Assembly: GCF_034555965.1 (NCBI RefSeq)
Contig: NZ_JAYDCK010000003.1
Location: 186,001 to 250,000, forward strand
Length of the DNA stretch: 64,000 nucleotides
From: Aquicoccus sp. G2-2
Lineage (GTDB): Bacteria > Pseudomonadota > Alphaproteobacteria > Rhodobacterales > Rhodobacteraceae
Direction of reading: 5' to 3'
Program-made: the position numbers and the translations under genes
Shown: positions 8,850 to 17,598 of the stretch, one piece after another
How the letters are laid out: every line of letters starts with the position of its first letter
Numbering within the stretch: the first letter of the stretch is position 1
The notes under the pieces: model-generated
Told to the model about the DNA's origin: nothing
Seen by the model: the letters and a program-made list of their open reading frames with translations, nothing else
Database searches by the model: none

Positions 8850-9605
8850 ATGAGCGATGGGCGGGTAGATGACATTTTCCAATGGCTGAAGGCAAAAGCA
8901 GTGTCTTTCGCACTGAAGCCGGGTGACCGGATCAATGAAGGTGCGCTGGCACGGGAATTCGGGGTCAGCCGAACACCGTTGCGGGAGGCGCTGAACCGGC
9001 TGGTGTCGGAGCGGTTTTTCGAATTTCGCCCCGGTCAGGGATTTTACTGCCGGGGGCTGGAAGCGCGGGAGATTTACGACCTCTTCGAGTTACGCCGGGT
9101 GCTGGAAATGGCGGCGGTGCGGATGGCTTGTGAACGGGCGGAAACCGCCGGGATTGCGGCGCTTAAGGCGCGGCTTTATGCCGAGGGACTTGAGACCGAA
9201 GGGCTGACCGTGGCGCAGGCTTGCGCGCATGATGAGGCGTTCCATGTCGGCATTGCGGAATTGGCCGGGAATGTCGAACTGGTCGCGCAGTTGCGGCTGC
9301 TTAATGAACGTATTCGCTTTATCCGCTGGATCGAGATGAGCGACAGGATACGGCCATCAAAGGCGCAGCATATTGCTATCATGACGGCCCTTGAGGCGCG
9401 CGAGGGCGCCCGAGCGGCGGGTTTGATGGGTGAACATATCGGCAAGCGCATGGATCAGATATTGGAGTCGGTTCGGCAAGGGATCGCCAGCATTTACGTC
9501 GACGGTGGCACGGTCTTGCAAGACCGGATTCTGGAAGGGGCGAAGTATGAAGGTCACGGGCGGAAAGCCGGTTTACGGGGCCGCAGTTGGCATTTTGATG
9601 CTTGA
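8850..9605 (+). CDS. GntR-family regulator with FCD ligand domain
   Basis: Transcriptional regulator of the FadR subgroup, 251 residues. The N-terminal winged helix (LKPGDRINEGALAREFGVSRTPLREALNRL) is textbook GntR, and the helical C-terminal FCD domain contains the LFELRRVLEMAAVRMA opening and acidic/histidine positions (HDEAFHVGIA, MGEH) that in relatives bind a metal and a small carboxylate. I prefer the ATG at 8850, with AGGGCC upstream; an in-frame start at 8772 would add residues encoded across the palindromic operator. It is divergent from the ThDP enzyme gene and its 3' end overlaps the racemase gene by 59 bases, so the two are co-transcribed. Effector unknown, probably a metabolite of this cluster. 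Confidence 0.88.
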   Translation: MSDGRVDDIFQWLKAKAVSFALKPGDRINEGALAREFGVSRTPLREALNRLVSERFFEFRPGQGFYCRGLEAREIYDLFELRRVLEMAAVRMACERAETAGIAALKARLYAEGLETEGLTVAQACAHDEAFHVGIAELAGNVELVAQLRLLNERIRFIRWIEMSDRIRPSKAQHIAIMTALEAREGARAAGLMGEHIGKRMDQILESVRQGIASIYVDGGTVLQDRILEGAKYEGHGRKAGLRGRSWHFDA

Positions 9606-10281
9606 GGCACGGTTCCCGCGCATTCCCGGCGATATGGGCAACGCTGAGACGTGGGATTTCCCGGTGCAATACCGGGTGGTGCGCGATGCCTCGCCCGACC
9701 GCGTGGTGCGGCACGGCGCGGACGGGCTGTTGGGGCGGTTCATCGAGGCGGCGCAAACGTTGGAGGCGGACGGCGTGGACGGAATTACCACCAATTGCGG
9801 CTTCCTTGCGCTGATGCAGGATGAATTGGCGGCGGCGGTGAGCGTCCCTGTGATGACCTCTTCGCTGATGCAGGTGGAACAGGTCAACCGGGTGCTTCCA
9901 AAGGGGCGGCGCGCGGGTATCCTGACGATCTCGGCCAGCACCCTGACAGAGCGCCATTTGACCTGCGCGCGGGTGCCCGAGGGTACGCCCATCGGCAGCA
10001 CCGAAGGCGGGCGGGAGTTTACCCGCGTGATCCTTGGCGATGAATTGCACCTTGATGTGGAAGCGGCGCGCGACGACAATGTGGAGGCGGCCAAAGCCTT
10101 GCAAGCGGGGCATCCCGATCTGGGCGCCATCGTGCTGGAATGCACCAACATGATTCCTTATGCGGCTGATATTCGCGCGGCGACCGGCCTGCCGGTGTTT
10201 TCTATCGCATCGCTGATCACTTGGTTCCAGTCAGGGTTGATGCCGCGGCGCTATGCGCAGGTGGGCGGGCGCATCTACTAA
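9547..10281 (+). CDS. Asp/Glu/hydantoin racemase-superfamily protein
   Basis: A 244-residue member of the Asp/Glu racemase superfamily, which includes hydantoin racemase, arylmalonate decarboxylase and maleate isomerase. Both catalytic cysteines are visible: Cys84 in GITTNCGFLALM and Cys199 in IVLECTNMIPYA, so it should work by a two-cysteine mechanism. The start at 9547 lies inside the 3' end of gntR (59-base overlap in another frame), which suggests tight coupling. It may interconvert stereoisomers of an acid degraded by this cluster. Annotation as plain aspartate racemase would go beyond what the sequence shows. Confidence 0.83.
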   Translation: MKVTGGKPVYGAAVGILMLEARFPRIPGDMGNAETWDFPVQYRVVRDASPDRVVRHGADGLLGRFIEAAQTLEADGVDGITTNCGFLALMQDELAAAVSVPVMTSSLMQVEQVNRVLPKGRRAGILTISASTLTERHLTCARVPEGTPIGSTEGGREFTRVILGDELHLDVEAARDDNVEAAKALQAGHPDLGAIVLECTNMIPYAADIRAATGLPVFSIASLITWFQSGLMPRRYAQVGGRIY

Positions 10282-10287
10282 GCCTGT

Positions 10288-11724
10288 TCACTGGCGCGCG
10301 TATACGTCCTCATAGCGGGTGATGTCATCCTCGCCCAGATAGCTGCCGGTTTGCACTTCAATCAGCACCATCGGCATTTTTCCGGGGTTTTCCAGCCGAT
10401 GTTTCGCGCCCAGTGGAACATAGACAGACTGATTTTCCGAAACCAAATGCTCTGCCTCGTCAACTGTGACTTTCGCTGTGCCCTGCACCACGATCCAATG
10501 CTCGGCGCGGTGCACATGGCTTTGCAACGAAAGCGCCGCGCCGGGGTGAACGACGATGCGCTTGACCTGAAACCGATCCCCGATAACGAGACTTTCAAAC
10601 CAACCCCATGGCCGGTGATCGCGCGGATGTTGGGTGGCCTGTGTCGCCCCGCGCGCCTTGAGGGCGGCGACCGCTTCTTTCACGCGCTGTGTTTCCGTGC
10701 GTTTGGCAACAAGCACTGCGTCGCTCATCGCCACTGCGACAATATCTTCCAGCCCGATACCCACCAGCTCAACACCGTCGCTTTCCGAGCGCAGCAACGT
10801 GCCGGTGCAGTCAATCGCCAATGCCTGTTCCGAGCAGACATTGCCAGCCTCATCCGGGTTGGTTTGCTGCAAAACAGCGTTCCAACCGCCAAGATCGGAC
10901 CAGCCGCTATTATATGGCATGACGGCAAGGTTCGGAGCTTTCTCCATGATCGCATAGTCGATCGAAATGTCGGGTGCATCGGCCCATGGGCCAGCATCAA
11001 GCCGGGTAAACCCGAGATCGCTTGTTGCGGTGGCTACGGCTGCGCAAACGGCGGCGTAAACATCTGGCGCAAATTCGCTGAATGCGGCGATCAATGCGCG
11101 GGCAGAGGCAAGAAATATTCCCGCGTTCCACAGATGCCCGCCGTCTTTGAGCATCTGTATTGCGGTGGCCTTGTCGGGCTTTTCGATGAAGCGCGCGAGC
11201 GGCTGCGGCAGAGCGCAGGCAGGGTCGCTCCCGGCGGCAAGTTCCAGATAGCCATACCCGGTTTCCGGTGCTGTCGGGTGGATGCCAAAAGTAACAAACG
11301 TGCCCGTATGGGCGGCCGGGGCGGCGGCGGCAATAGCGGCGCGGAAAGCGGCATCATCGCCTATCACATGGTCCGACGGCGCGATAAGCAAAACTGCGTC
11401 CGGGTCTTGCGCGGCAAGGATCAGGGCTGCGGCAAGTGCTGCGGGGGCGGTATTGCGGCCCTCAGGTTCGATCACGATGGCTCCGGGGCTGATCCGGACC
11501 TGTGCAAGTTGCTCGGTCACGATAAAGCGGAAGGCATCGCCTGTCACAATCATCGGCGGCGCGAACCCTGCGCCGGTGCTGCGCTGGGCCGAGGCCTGAA
11601 ACAGCGATTGGTCAGAGATCAACCGGGCGAATTGCTTGGGGTAACTTTGCCGTGAAAGTGGCCACAACCGCGTGCCGGAGCCGCCGCAAAGAATGACCGG
11701 GGTGATCGGTGAAGGCTTGGGCAT
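10288..11724 (-). CDS. manC: Mannose-1-phosphate guanylyltransferase / mannose-6-phosphate isomerase
   Basis: Bifunctional enzyme that makes GDP-mannose for exopolysaccharide or lipopolysaccharide; length 478 residues, as usual. The N-terminal nucleotidyltransferase domain starts PVILCGGSGTRLWPLSR, the sugar-nucleotide pyrophosphorylase signature, and contains FIEKPDKATA. The C-terminal cupin is the isomerase domain, with RPWGWFESL and the HVHRAEHWIVVQGTAKVT metal-binding stretch. It ends 6 bases from the convergent racemase gene. No other polysaccharide gene is nearby, so it appears to be a stand-alone copy. Confidence 0.92.
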   Translation of the reverse strand: MPKPSPITPVILCGGSGTRLWPLSRQSYPKQFARLISDQSLFQASAQRSTGAGFAPPMIVTGDAFRFIVTEQLAQVRISPGAIVIEPEGRNTAPAALAAALILAAQDPDAVLLIAPSDHVIGDDAAFRAAIAAAAPAAHTGTFVTFGIHPTAPETGYGYLELAAGSDPACALPQPLARFIEKPDKATAIQMLKDGGHLWNAGIFLASARALIAAFSEFAPDVYAAVCAAVATATSDLGFTRLDAGPWADAPDISIDYAIMEKAPNLAVMPYNSGWSDLGGWNAVLQQTNPDEAGNVCSEQALAIDCTGTLLRSESDGVELVGIGLEDIVAVAMSDAVLVAKRTETQRVKEAVAALKARGATQATQHPRDHRPWGWFESLVIGDRFQVKRIVVHPGAALSLQSHVHRAEHWIVVQGTAKVTVDEAEHLVSENQSVYVPLGAKHRLENPGKMPMVLIEVQTGSYLGEDDITRYEDVYARQ

Positions 11725-11939
11725 GGGCGGGCTTTCGAAACAATGCGCTGGCGCTGGGTCGCGCTATGGTGGCATGGTGGCACGGAGTAGCCAAGCCTTT
11801 CCTCGCCCGACTGTTGCGGGCTTGGCATCAATGGGGGCAGGCCTTAAAGTATTTTTGATTCAAGTCGCTTAGCAGCTTCAATTCAAAACGTTTTGTCTTC
11901 TTGCTGTGGCGCGTGAAACCAGTCTGTGAGGCGAAAGCG

Positions 11940-12461
11940 ATGAAGATCGCCTATACCAAGGCCAGCCAACGTGGCGACACCGATCTTCTGCTGCAAGGGG
12001 TCGCGGAAGATGCTTGCGCGGGCGGGATCAAGACCTGTGGCCTCGTGCAGATCAACACTGAATGCGGCGATGACCGGCCATGTAACATGGACGTGCGTTT
12101 GTTGCCGGACGGGCCCGACATTCGCATTTCGCAATCCCTCGGGCGTGGCTCCAGAGGGTGCAGGCTCGACACTCAGGCGCTGGCAGCGGCGGCGGGGCAT
12201 GTTGCGACGGCACTCGATGCAGGCGCGCAACTCATGATCATCAACAAGTTTGGCAAGAGCGAAGCCGAAGGCCGTGGCTTGCGCCCTGTAATCGCCGAAG
12301 CGATTGCCCGTGATGTGCCGGTGATCGTAGGGCTGAACAGGCAAAACGAAGCGGCGTTCGAGGCATTTGCAGGTGGGCTGGCCGAGAAGTTGCCGCCCGA
12401 GCGCGCGGCGATTGGCGCCTGGATCGCGGCGGCGCTGGAGGCGGCGCAACCCGCCGTGTGA
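11940..12461 (+). CDS. DUF2478 family protein
   Basis: A 173-residue protein that I recognise as DUF2478, a family frequently found near molybdenum-related genes in alphaproteobacteria; its biochemical role is not established. Visible traits are the N-terminus MKIAYTKASQRGDTDLLLQG, the CGLVQINTE strand, the DMDVRLLPDG-like stretch (NMDVRLLPDGPDIRISQSLG) and LMIINKFGKSEAEGRG, whose NKFGK resembles the base-recognition element of P-loop NTPases. There is no clear Walker A loop. It stands alone between manC (divergent) and the polyamine-type ABC operon. The nitrate reductase genes further along need molybdenum cofactor, but a link is only speculation. Confidence 0.75.
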   Translation: MKIAYTKASQRGDTDLLLQGVAEDACAGGIKTCGLVQINTECGDDRPCNMDVRLLPDGPDIRISQSLGRGSRGCRLDTQALAAAAGHVATALDAGAQLMIINKFGKSEAEGRGLRPVIAEAIARDVPVIVGLNRQNEAAFEAFAGGLAEKLPPERAAIGAWIAAALEAAQPAV

Positions 12462-12730
12462 AGCGGCGACTCATTGCTGTGGGAAGGGGTGCACATGACG
12501 CGGGTTGTGCATTTGATCAAGCGGCCAAATTGAAAAATTGCCCGGTAAATTGGCTAAAATGATGAAATATTTCCGTTAGACCGGGTTTTTTCTTGCGAAA
12601 ATCCGCGTTTCTGAAAAAGCTGTCGCCACAAGACCACTCGGGAGTGTGGGATTGCCGTATGGTCGTCTCTCGCACCTGGGCACTCGGGCGGCTTTTCCGT
12701 CCGAACACTCGAAAGACAGGGAGCGACATA

Positions 12731-13876
12731 ATGTCTGATAATTCTAATGGCCCGAAAACGGGCCTCAACCGGCGGAGTTTTCTGAAGACCGGCACCACGC
12801 TGGGGGCGGCCACGTTGGCAACGCCCGCGTTGGTGAACGAGGCTTTTGCCTCTTCCGGCGAGATTGATCTGCTTGACTGGTCGGATTACTGGCCCGAGGA
12901 CATGCTGGCCAACTTCACCAAGCAGACCGGGATCAAGGTCAACTATACCGGGATCGGATCGAACGAGGAAATCATCAACAAGATGAAAGCCTCGAACGGG
13001 TCCGGCGCCGATCTTGTCAGCCCGACCAACAACCGCAACCTGCAATGGGGGCCGCTTGACCTGCTGCAACCATTCGACATGAGCCGCATTCCGGGCGACA
13101 AAGTGAACCCGGCAATGCTGAAGATCGGTCCGGATGGCTGGGACTTCGGCAAAGGCTCGACCTGGATTCCGCATATCTGGGGCACCGAAGGCATGGCCTG
13201 GCGGACTGATTTGTGGGCACCGGCGGATGGCGTGCCATCATACGGTGACGTATGGGACGAGGCAAATGCCGGCAAAACCATGATGCGCGCCCATTCGGGT
13301 ATGCTGGGGGCTGGCCTTTACATGGAGCGTGTGGGCGAAATGGAGCCGGGCTCGATCTGGGCGGCTTACAAGGACGAGGACACCTTCCGCAAAGTCTGGG
13401 GCAAGGTGACGGATTGGTGCATCGCGCGTAAGGCGAACCTGAAGCTGATCTGGAACGATGCCGACACCCAGAAGAACGGCCTGCTTAATCAGGGTGTGAT
13501 CGTTGGTCAGACATGGGATGGCCCGCCACTGGCGCTGAAAACCGCAGGTGAGCCGGTGACCTATCAGGCCCCGAAAGAAGGCTCGATGGCGTGGGTCGAT
13601 GGGTTGGCGATGCCGAAGGGTGCGGTGAATATTGATCAGGCTTACGAGTTGATCAAATTTGCCTATCAGCCCGATTATGCCGGCCCGGCAATCGACAAGC
13701 ACGGCTATAACTCGCCGGTGCTGGGCGCTGACAAGCTGGCGGGTGCGGCTTACAAGAAGAACTTTGCCGAAGCCTATCCCGGCGATGCGCTTGCCAACCT
13801 CAACCCATGGCCGGCCGAACCACCATGGTATGCCGACGTGCGCACCGAGTTCGTCAACAAGTTCATCAGCGCCTGA
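12731..13876 (+). CDS. Polyamine-type ABC transporter substrate-binding protein (PotD-like, Tat signal)
   Basis: Periplasmic binding protein of a spermidine/putrescine-type ABC importer, 381 residues. The N-terminus holds a twin-arginine signal (LNRRSFLKTG followed by a hydrophobic stretch), so the protein is probably exported folded. The mature part starts EIDLLDWSDYWPEDMLANF and shows the PotD/PotF layout, including GIKVNYTGIGSNEEIINKM and, near the end, KGAVNIDQAYELIKF. The ATG at 12731 is preceded by GGGAGCGAC; the frame is open upstream but would bury the Tat signal. The ATPase and two permease genes follow, separated only by a hairpin. The actual ligand may be a polyamine or another small cation. 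Confidence 0.9.
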   Translation: MSDNSNGPKTGLNRRSFLKTGTTLGAATLATPALVNEAFASSGEIDLLDWSDYWPEDMLANFTKQTGIKVNYTGIGSNEEIINKMKASNGSGADLVSPTNNRNLQWGPLDLLQPFDMSRIPGDKVNPAMLKIGPDGWDFGKGSTWIPHIWGTEGMAWRTDLWAPADGVPSYGDVWDEANAGKTMMRAHSGMLGAGLYMERVGEMEPGSIWAAYKDEDTFRKVWGKVTDWCIARKANLKLIWNDADTQKNGLLNQGVIVGQTWDGPPLALKTAGEPVTYQAPKEGSMAWVDGLAMPKGAVNIDQAYELIKFAYQPDYAGPAIDKHGYNSPVLGADKLAGAAYKKNFAEAYPGDALANLNPWPAEPPWYADVRTEFVNKFISA

Positions 13877-13893
13877 CCGCGCATGCAAAATCG

Positions 13894-13922
13894 GACATGG
13901 CCGGGTAAGGCCCGGCCATGTC
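13894..13922 (+). other. Perfect intercistronic hairpin after the binding-protein gene
   Basis: GACATGGCCGGG (13894-13905) and its exact reverse complement (13911-13922) form a 12-base-pair, mostly GC stem with the five-base loop TAAGG. It starts 18 bases after the binding-protein stop codon. There is no U tract, so it is probably not a full terminator. Such hairpins commonly protect the upstream message, letting the binding protein be made in excess over the membrane subunits. The right arm contains an ATG (13918) in frame with the ATPase gene, which bears on that gene's start. Confidence 0.7.
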
Positions 13923-13983
13923 AAACGACCAAGGCAAAACAAACAAGACCGGGCCGCAAGAGGTCGGGCAACAGGGGGTCAAG

Positions 13984-15087
13984 ATGGCATCAGGCGTAGG
14001 CGTGGACCTGCAGAACCTGTGGATTCGGTTTGGCGAGTTCGTCGCCGTACGGGACGCGAATGTAGCCATTGAAGGTGGGCATTTCTTCTCATTCCTTGGC
14101 CCTTCGGGCTGCGGCAAGACAACTATTCTGCGGTCAATTTCCGGCTTTCTCGACCCCAGCGAAGGCAAGGTGTTGATCGGCGGCAAGGATATGGCCGGGA
14201 TCGGGCCGAACAAGCGTCCGACGGCGCTTATCTTCCAGAACCTCGCGCTGTTTCCGCTGATGAAGGTTTGGGAGAACATTACCTTTTCAATGGAGGTGCA
14301 GGGTGCCTCGGCGGCGGAGCGGCGCAAGCGGGCCGATGAGTTGCTGGACATGATTGCGCTGCCGGAACAGGGCGACAAGCTGCCAGCTGAGCTTTCCGGC
14401 GGGCAGAAACAGCGGGTCGCCATCGCGCGCGCCCTTTGTGCGCAGCCGGATGTGCTCTTGCTTGATGAGCCGCTTTCCGCGCTCGATCTGAAGCTGCGTC
14501 AGCACATGCGCTCGGAATTGCGGCAGATTCAGCAGAACGTCGGAATTACCTTCATCTATATCACCCACGATCAGGGCGAGGCGCTGACGATGTCGGATCA
14601 GGTTGCCGTCATGCGCGCAGGTGTGATCGAGCAGATCGGCACTGGCCGTGATGTTTATGATTGCCCGGCCACCGCCTTCGCCGCGTCTTTCGTTGGCGAA
14701 AACAACATGCTCCGCGGCAAGGTAAAAGGCGTTAAAGGCGATGAGGCGCTGATTGAGACGATAGGGTTTGGTGCATTACCTGCGAGGGTATCGCCCACCG
14801 CCGCAGGCGGCCTCAAACCGGGGGATGAGGCGATGATGTTCATCCGGCCCGAGAATTTCACACTAGCACCTGAGACCGGACCAAGCCTGAAGGCGCGGGT
14901 GACTGTGGAAGAGTTTGAGGGCGCGGCTTACCATCTCGCGCTCGAAGGGCCGGGCGGGCAGGAGATCAGACTGTCGATGCCCAACACCGGGCAGGATCGT
15001 GGCACACGACCGGGTCACGAGATCAGCTTAGGCTATAACCCGGCGCTCGCCATGGCGATGCCTGTGGGCGAATTGGCAAGCGAGTGA
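13984..15087 (+). CDS. Polyamine-type ABC transporter ATPase (PotA-like)
   Basis: ATP-hydrolysing subunit of the importer. Walker A is GPSGCGKTT, the Q-loop lies in LIFQNLALFPLM, the signature is LSGGQKQRVAIARAL, Walker B is VLLLDEPLSALDLKLR, and the switch histidine lies in YITHDQGEA. The C-terminal TOBE/OB domain carries MFIRPENF. Two starts are possible. The ATG at 13918 lies within the right arm of a perfect 12-base-pair stem, which would hide it. The ATG at 13984 has an exposed AGGGGG site and gives a 367-residue protein beginning just before DLQNLWIRFGEF. I prefer 13984, but the longer 389-residue form cannot be excluded. The next gene starts 7 bases after the stop. Confidence 0.88.
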   Translation: MASGVGVDLQNLWIRFGEFVAVRDANVAIEGGHFFSFLGPSGCGKTTILRSISGFLDPSEGKVLIGGKDMAGIGPNKRPTALIFQNLALFPLMKVWENITFSMEVQGASAAERRKRADELLDMIALPEQGDKLPAELSGGQKQRVAIARALCAQPDVLLLDEPLSALDLKLRQHMRSELRQIQQNVGITFIYITHDQGEALTMSDQVAVMRAGVIEQIGTGRDVYDCPATAFAASFVGENNMLRGKVKGVKGDEALIETIGFGALPARVSPTAAGGLKPGDEAMMFIRPENFTLAPETGPSLKARVTVEEFEGAAYHLALEGPGGQEIRLSMPNTGQDRGTRPGHEISLGYNPALAMAMPVGELASE

Positions 15088-15094
15088 GGCGGGG

Positions 15095-16027
15095 ATGAGC
15101 AACAAACCGCGCTTCATGGCAACCTACTTTCGCAATAACGGCAAGCTGCTCGGCTCCATAATGCTCGGGTTGGTGCTGTTCTGGATTATCGTTCTGATCA
15201 TTCTGCCACAGCTTTCGATGCTGGATTATTCGTTCCGCTATAACCTGCCGCCGGCGCAGCAGGGCGGGCCGCAAGATGTTTACAATCTCGACAATTACCG
15301 GCACCTGATTTTCGGCGCCCAAGGGTCGGGGGCGGGTTACAACGTGGTTGACCTGCAGGTTTTCGTGCGCACCATCCTGGCCGCCATGGTGGTGACGGTG
15401 TTTGACCTGATCCTGTGTTACCCGCTGGCCTATTATATTGGTCAAAGCCGGGGCAGCGGGTTCATGCGGTTGCTGGTCGTGCTGCTGATCATCCCTTACT
15501 GGATCAACGAGATCCTGCGCGCATTTGCGCTGCGGATCATTTTTGGCGACAGCGGATTGCTCAACTCGGTGCTGATGTGGGTCGGCGTGACCGATCAGCC
15601 GTTCGATTTCATCCGCGCCGATGTCGCCCTCTATGCCGGGCTGGGTTATGCCTACATCCTCCTGATGCTGTTCCCGATGTATAACGTGATCGAAAGCCTT
15701 GATCGCAACCAGATCGAGGCGGCGCGCGACATGGGGGCAAGCTGGATACGTATTCATCGCCGCATCGTCATTCCCCATGCCAAGCCGGGGATTTCCTCGG
15801 GCATGACGATGGTGTTCATGCTGACCGCCGGGGCACTGGCCGCGCCGCAAATCCTTGGTGGCCCGTCAAGCCTGTGGTTCACACAGCTGGTTTATCAGTG
15901 GTTCAACGACTCGCTCAACTGGCAGCAAGGTTCGGCCTATGCCATCGTGCTGCTGATCGCCTCGATAACAATCGTGCTGGTGTTCATGCGGATCTTCAAG
16001 GTCAACATGGGGGACATCGGTAAATGA
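15095..16027 (+). CDS. Polyamine-type ABC transporter permease (PotB-like)
   Basis: First inner-membrane permease of the importer, 310 residues. About six hydrophobic segments are visible, starting at residues 19-41 (LLGSIMLGLVLFWIIVLIILP). The EAA-type cytoplasmic loop that docks on the ATPase reads EAARDMGASWIRIHRRIVIPHAKPGISSG. Its stop overlaps the ATG of the second permease gene (ATGA at 16024-16027), so the two permeases should be made in equal amounts. Nothing unusual is seen. Confidence 0.9.
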   Translation: MSNKPRFMATYFRNNGKLLGSIMLGLVLFWIIVLIILPQLSMLDYSFRYNLPPAQQGGPQDVYNLDNYRHLIFGAQGSGAGYNVVDLQVFVRTILAAMVVTVFDLILCYPLAYYIGQSRGSGFMRLLVVLLIIPYWINEILRAFALRIIFGDSGLLNSVLMWVGVTDQPFDFIRADVALYAGLGYAYILLMLFPMYNVIESLDRNQIEAARDMGASWIRIHRRIVIPHAKPGISSGMTMVFMLTAGALAAPQILGGPSSLWFTQLVYQWFNDSLNWQQGSAYAIVLLIASITIVLVFMRIFKVNMGDIGK

Positions 16028-17430
16028 AGCGTAACCCGCTCGTCGGGCGCCTTGCGCTCGGGCTCTACCTGCTGATCTTCTTCGGTTACCTGCTTGGCCC
16101 GCTGGTGGTGATGAGCCTCACCGCCTTCAATTCCGCGCAATTCCCTTCTGTCTCACCCTGGGCATGTTTCACCTTTGAATGGTTCGGTGTGCTGTTTCGG
16201 GATGAACGTATTCTGGAATCGATCCGCAACAGTTTCATCATCGGGTTTGGCACGGTGATACTTTCGGTCTCGATCGGCCTTGCTGCTGCGCTGATCCTAA
16301 GCCAGATCACTGCCAAGTTGCGCGGGATTTATTACACCATCATCATCGCGCCGATCCTCATCCCCGGCGTGGTGCTGGGCATTTCGACGCTGGTGTTCTG
16401 GGACCGCCTCAGCCGCCTGCTCGGGGCAAGCACCGAGGGGCTTTTTCACAACGGCATCTTCCTGACGGTGATCGGCCAGGCGGCGTTTATTTCGTCCTAC
16501 ACGATGCTGGTCTTCGTGGCCCGTCTGCAACGGTTCGACCCGCTGCAAACCGAGGCCGCGCTTGATCTCGGGGCCACACACATGCAGGCGTTCCGCAAGG
16601 TGCTGCTGCCATTTTTGCGCCCTGCCATCGCATCGGCGGCGGTGCTGGCGTTTCTCGCAAGCTTTGAAAATTACAACACCACCACCTTTCTCTTTGGCCA
16701 GTTCCCGACACTGACGATCGAACTGGCGCAGATGGTGCGGTATGGTATCAACCCGTCGATCTCAGCGCTGGCATTCATCATTGTGGTGCTGACCGTGTTT
16801 GGCGGGCTGGCCGCCGAAGCCTTACGCCGTGCCCGCTTCAACAGGGGGCCGGGCCTTGGTGCGGAATTCGTGCGCGCACGCCGCTCGATCCTGCCGGTGG
16901 CGCTGCGCGGTAATATTGCGGCGCTGGGGATCGTGTTGCTCAGCTTTGTGGTGATCGCCGGGTTCGTCACCGCGCAGAGCTATTCGCCTGCGCAATGCAA
17001 AGCGATGGTGCTGAAGGTCAAGAAAGAACGCACAGAGCTCCGGATCAAGGAACTGCAAGAGCGGATGGCCGAACGTGCCGCAGCCGCAGCCGCGGCCAAG
17101 AAGACGGCCGAAGACGCCGAAGACAAGGCCACGAAACCGGCCAATAACTCCGGTGCATTTGGCAACGTGTTCGGTCAGGACAGTCTGGGCAAGGTGGGGG
17201 CCGATGACAATGCGGCCCCGTCCGATCAGGGCAGTGATTCAGGCGGCGCCAACAATTCCGGTGCCTTCGGCAACGTGTTTGATCCGGGCAATCTTGATGA
17301 TGTTGGGGGAAAGAAAAACGAACCCGCCACAGAGCCGGGCAACGATCCAGAGAGCGACAACAACTCCGGTGCGTTTGGAAACGTGTTTGACCCCGGCAAC
17401 CTTGGCAAGGTGGGCGGCAAGGATAACTGA
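16024..17430 (+). CDS. Polyamine-type ABC transporter permease (PotC-like) with repeat-bearing C-terminal tail
   Basis: Second permease of the importer, but far longer (468 residues) than the roughly 260-300 usual for PotC. Residues 1 to about 285 form the normal permease, with EAA loop EAALDLGATHMQAFRKVLLPFLRPAIAS. An extra hydrophobic segment follows at about 296-317 (NIAALGIVLLSFVVIAGFV), then a charged, probably coiled-coil stretch (about 320-365, rich in Lys, Glu and Ala). The last part holds three copies of NNSGAFGNVF starting at residues 374, 410 and 446, an exact 36-residue period. If the permease core ends in the cytoplasm as usual, the extra helix would put the tail in the periplasm, near the binding protein. 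Function of the tail is unknown. Confidence 0.88.
   Translation: MKRNPLVGRLALGLYLLIFFGYLLGPLVVMSLTAFNSAQFPSVSPWACFTFEWFGVLFRDERILESIRNSFIIGFGTVILSVSIGLAAALILSQITAKLRGIYYTIIIAPILIPGVVLGISTLVFWDRLSRLLGASTEGLFHNGIFLTVIGQAAFISSYTMLVFVARLQRFDPLQTEAALDLGATHMQAFRKVLLPFLRPAIASAAVLAFLASFENYNTTTFLFGQFPTLTIELAQMVRYGINPSISALAFIIVVLTVFGGLAAEALRRARFNRGPGLGAEFVRARRSILPVALRGNIAALGIVLLSFVVIAGFVTAQSYSPAQCKAMVLKVKKERTELRIKELQERMAERAAAAAAAKKTAEDAEDKATKPANNSGAFGNVFGQDSLGKVGADDNAAPSDQGSDSGGANNSGAFGNVFDPGNLDDVGGKKNEPATEPGNDPESDNNSGAFGNVFDPGNLGKVGGKDN
17143..17427 (+). repeat. Three 108-base in-frame repeats in the permease tail
   Basis: Units begin at 17143, 17251 and 17359, exactly 108 bases apart; the last unit has only its first 23 codons. 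Each begins NNSGAFGNVF and continues with a D/G-rich NL-x-x-VGG segment; the second half of each unit is acidic and variable. The codons differ between copies mostly at third positions (for example AATAACTCC, AACAATTCC and AACAACTCC), so the repeats are old and kept at the protein level. Confidence 0.9.
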
Positions 17431-17598
17431 TCTGCCGCGCCGTTGGCGTGCCCCGGAACAGGCTCGGATTACCAATGGCAAACCCTTCGGTTCGTGGGCG
17501 GTGCCTGACCAAATAGCATGAAGCGCGGCTACCCGTTCGCGCGGGGCGGCGGGGCGTGCAGGGCTATTTCCCTGTTCGAGAATAGCGCGCAGACGCAC

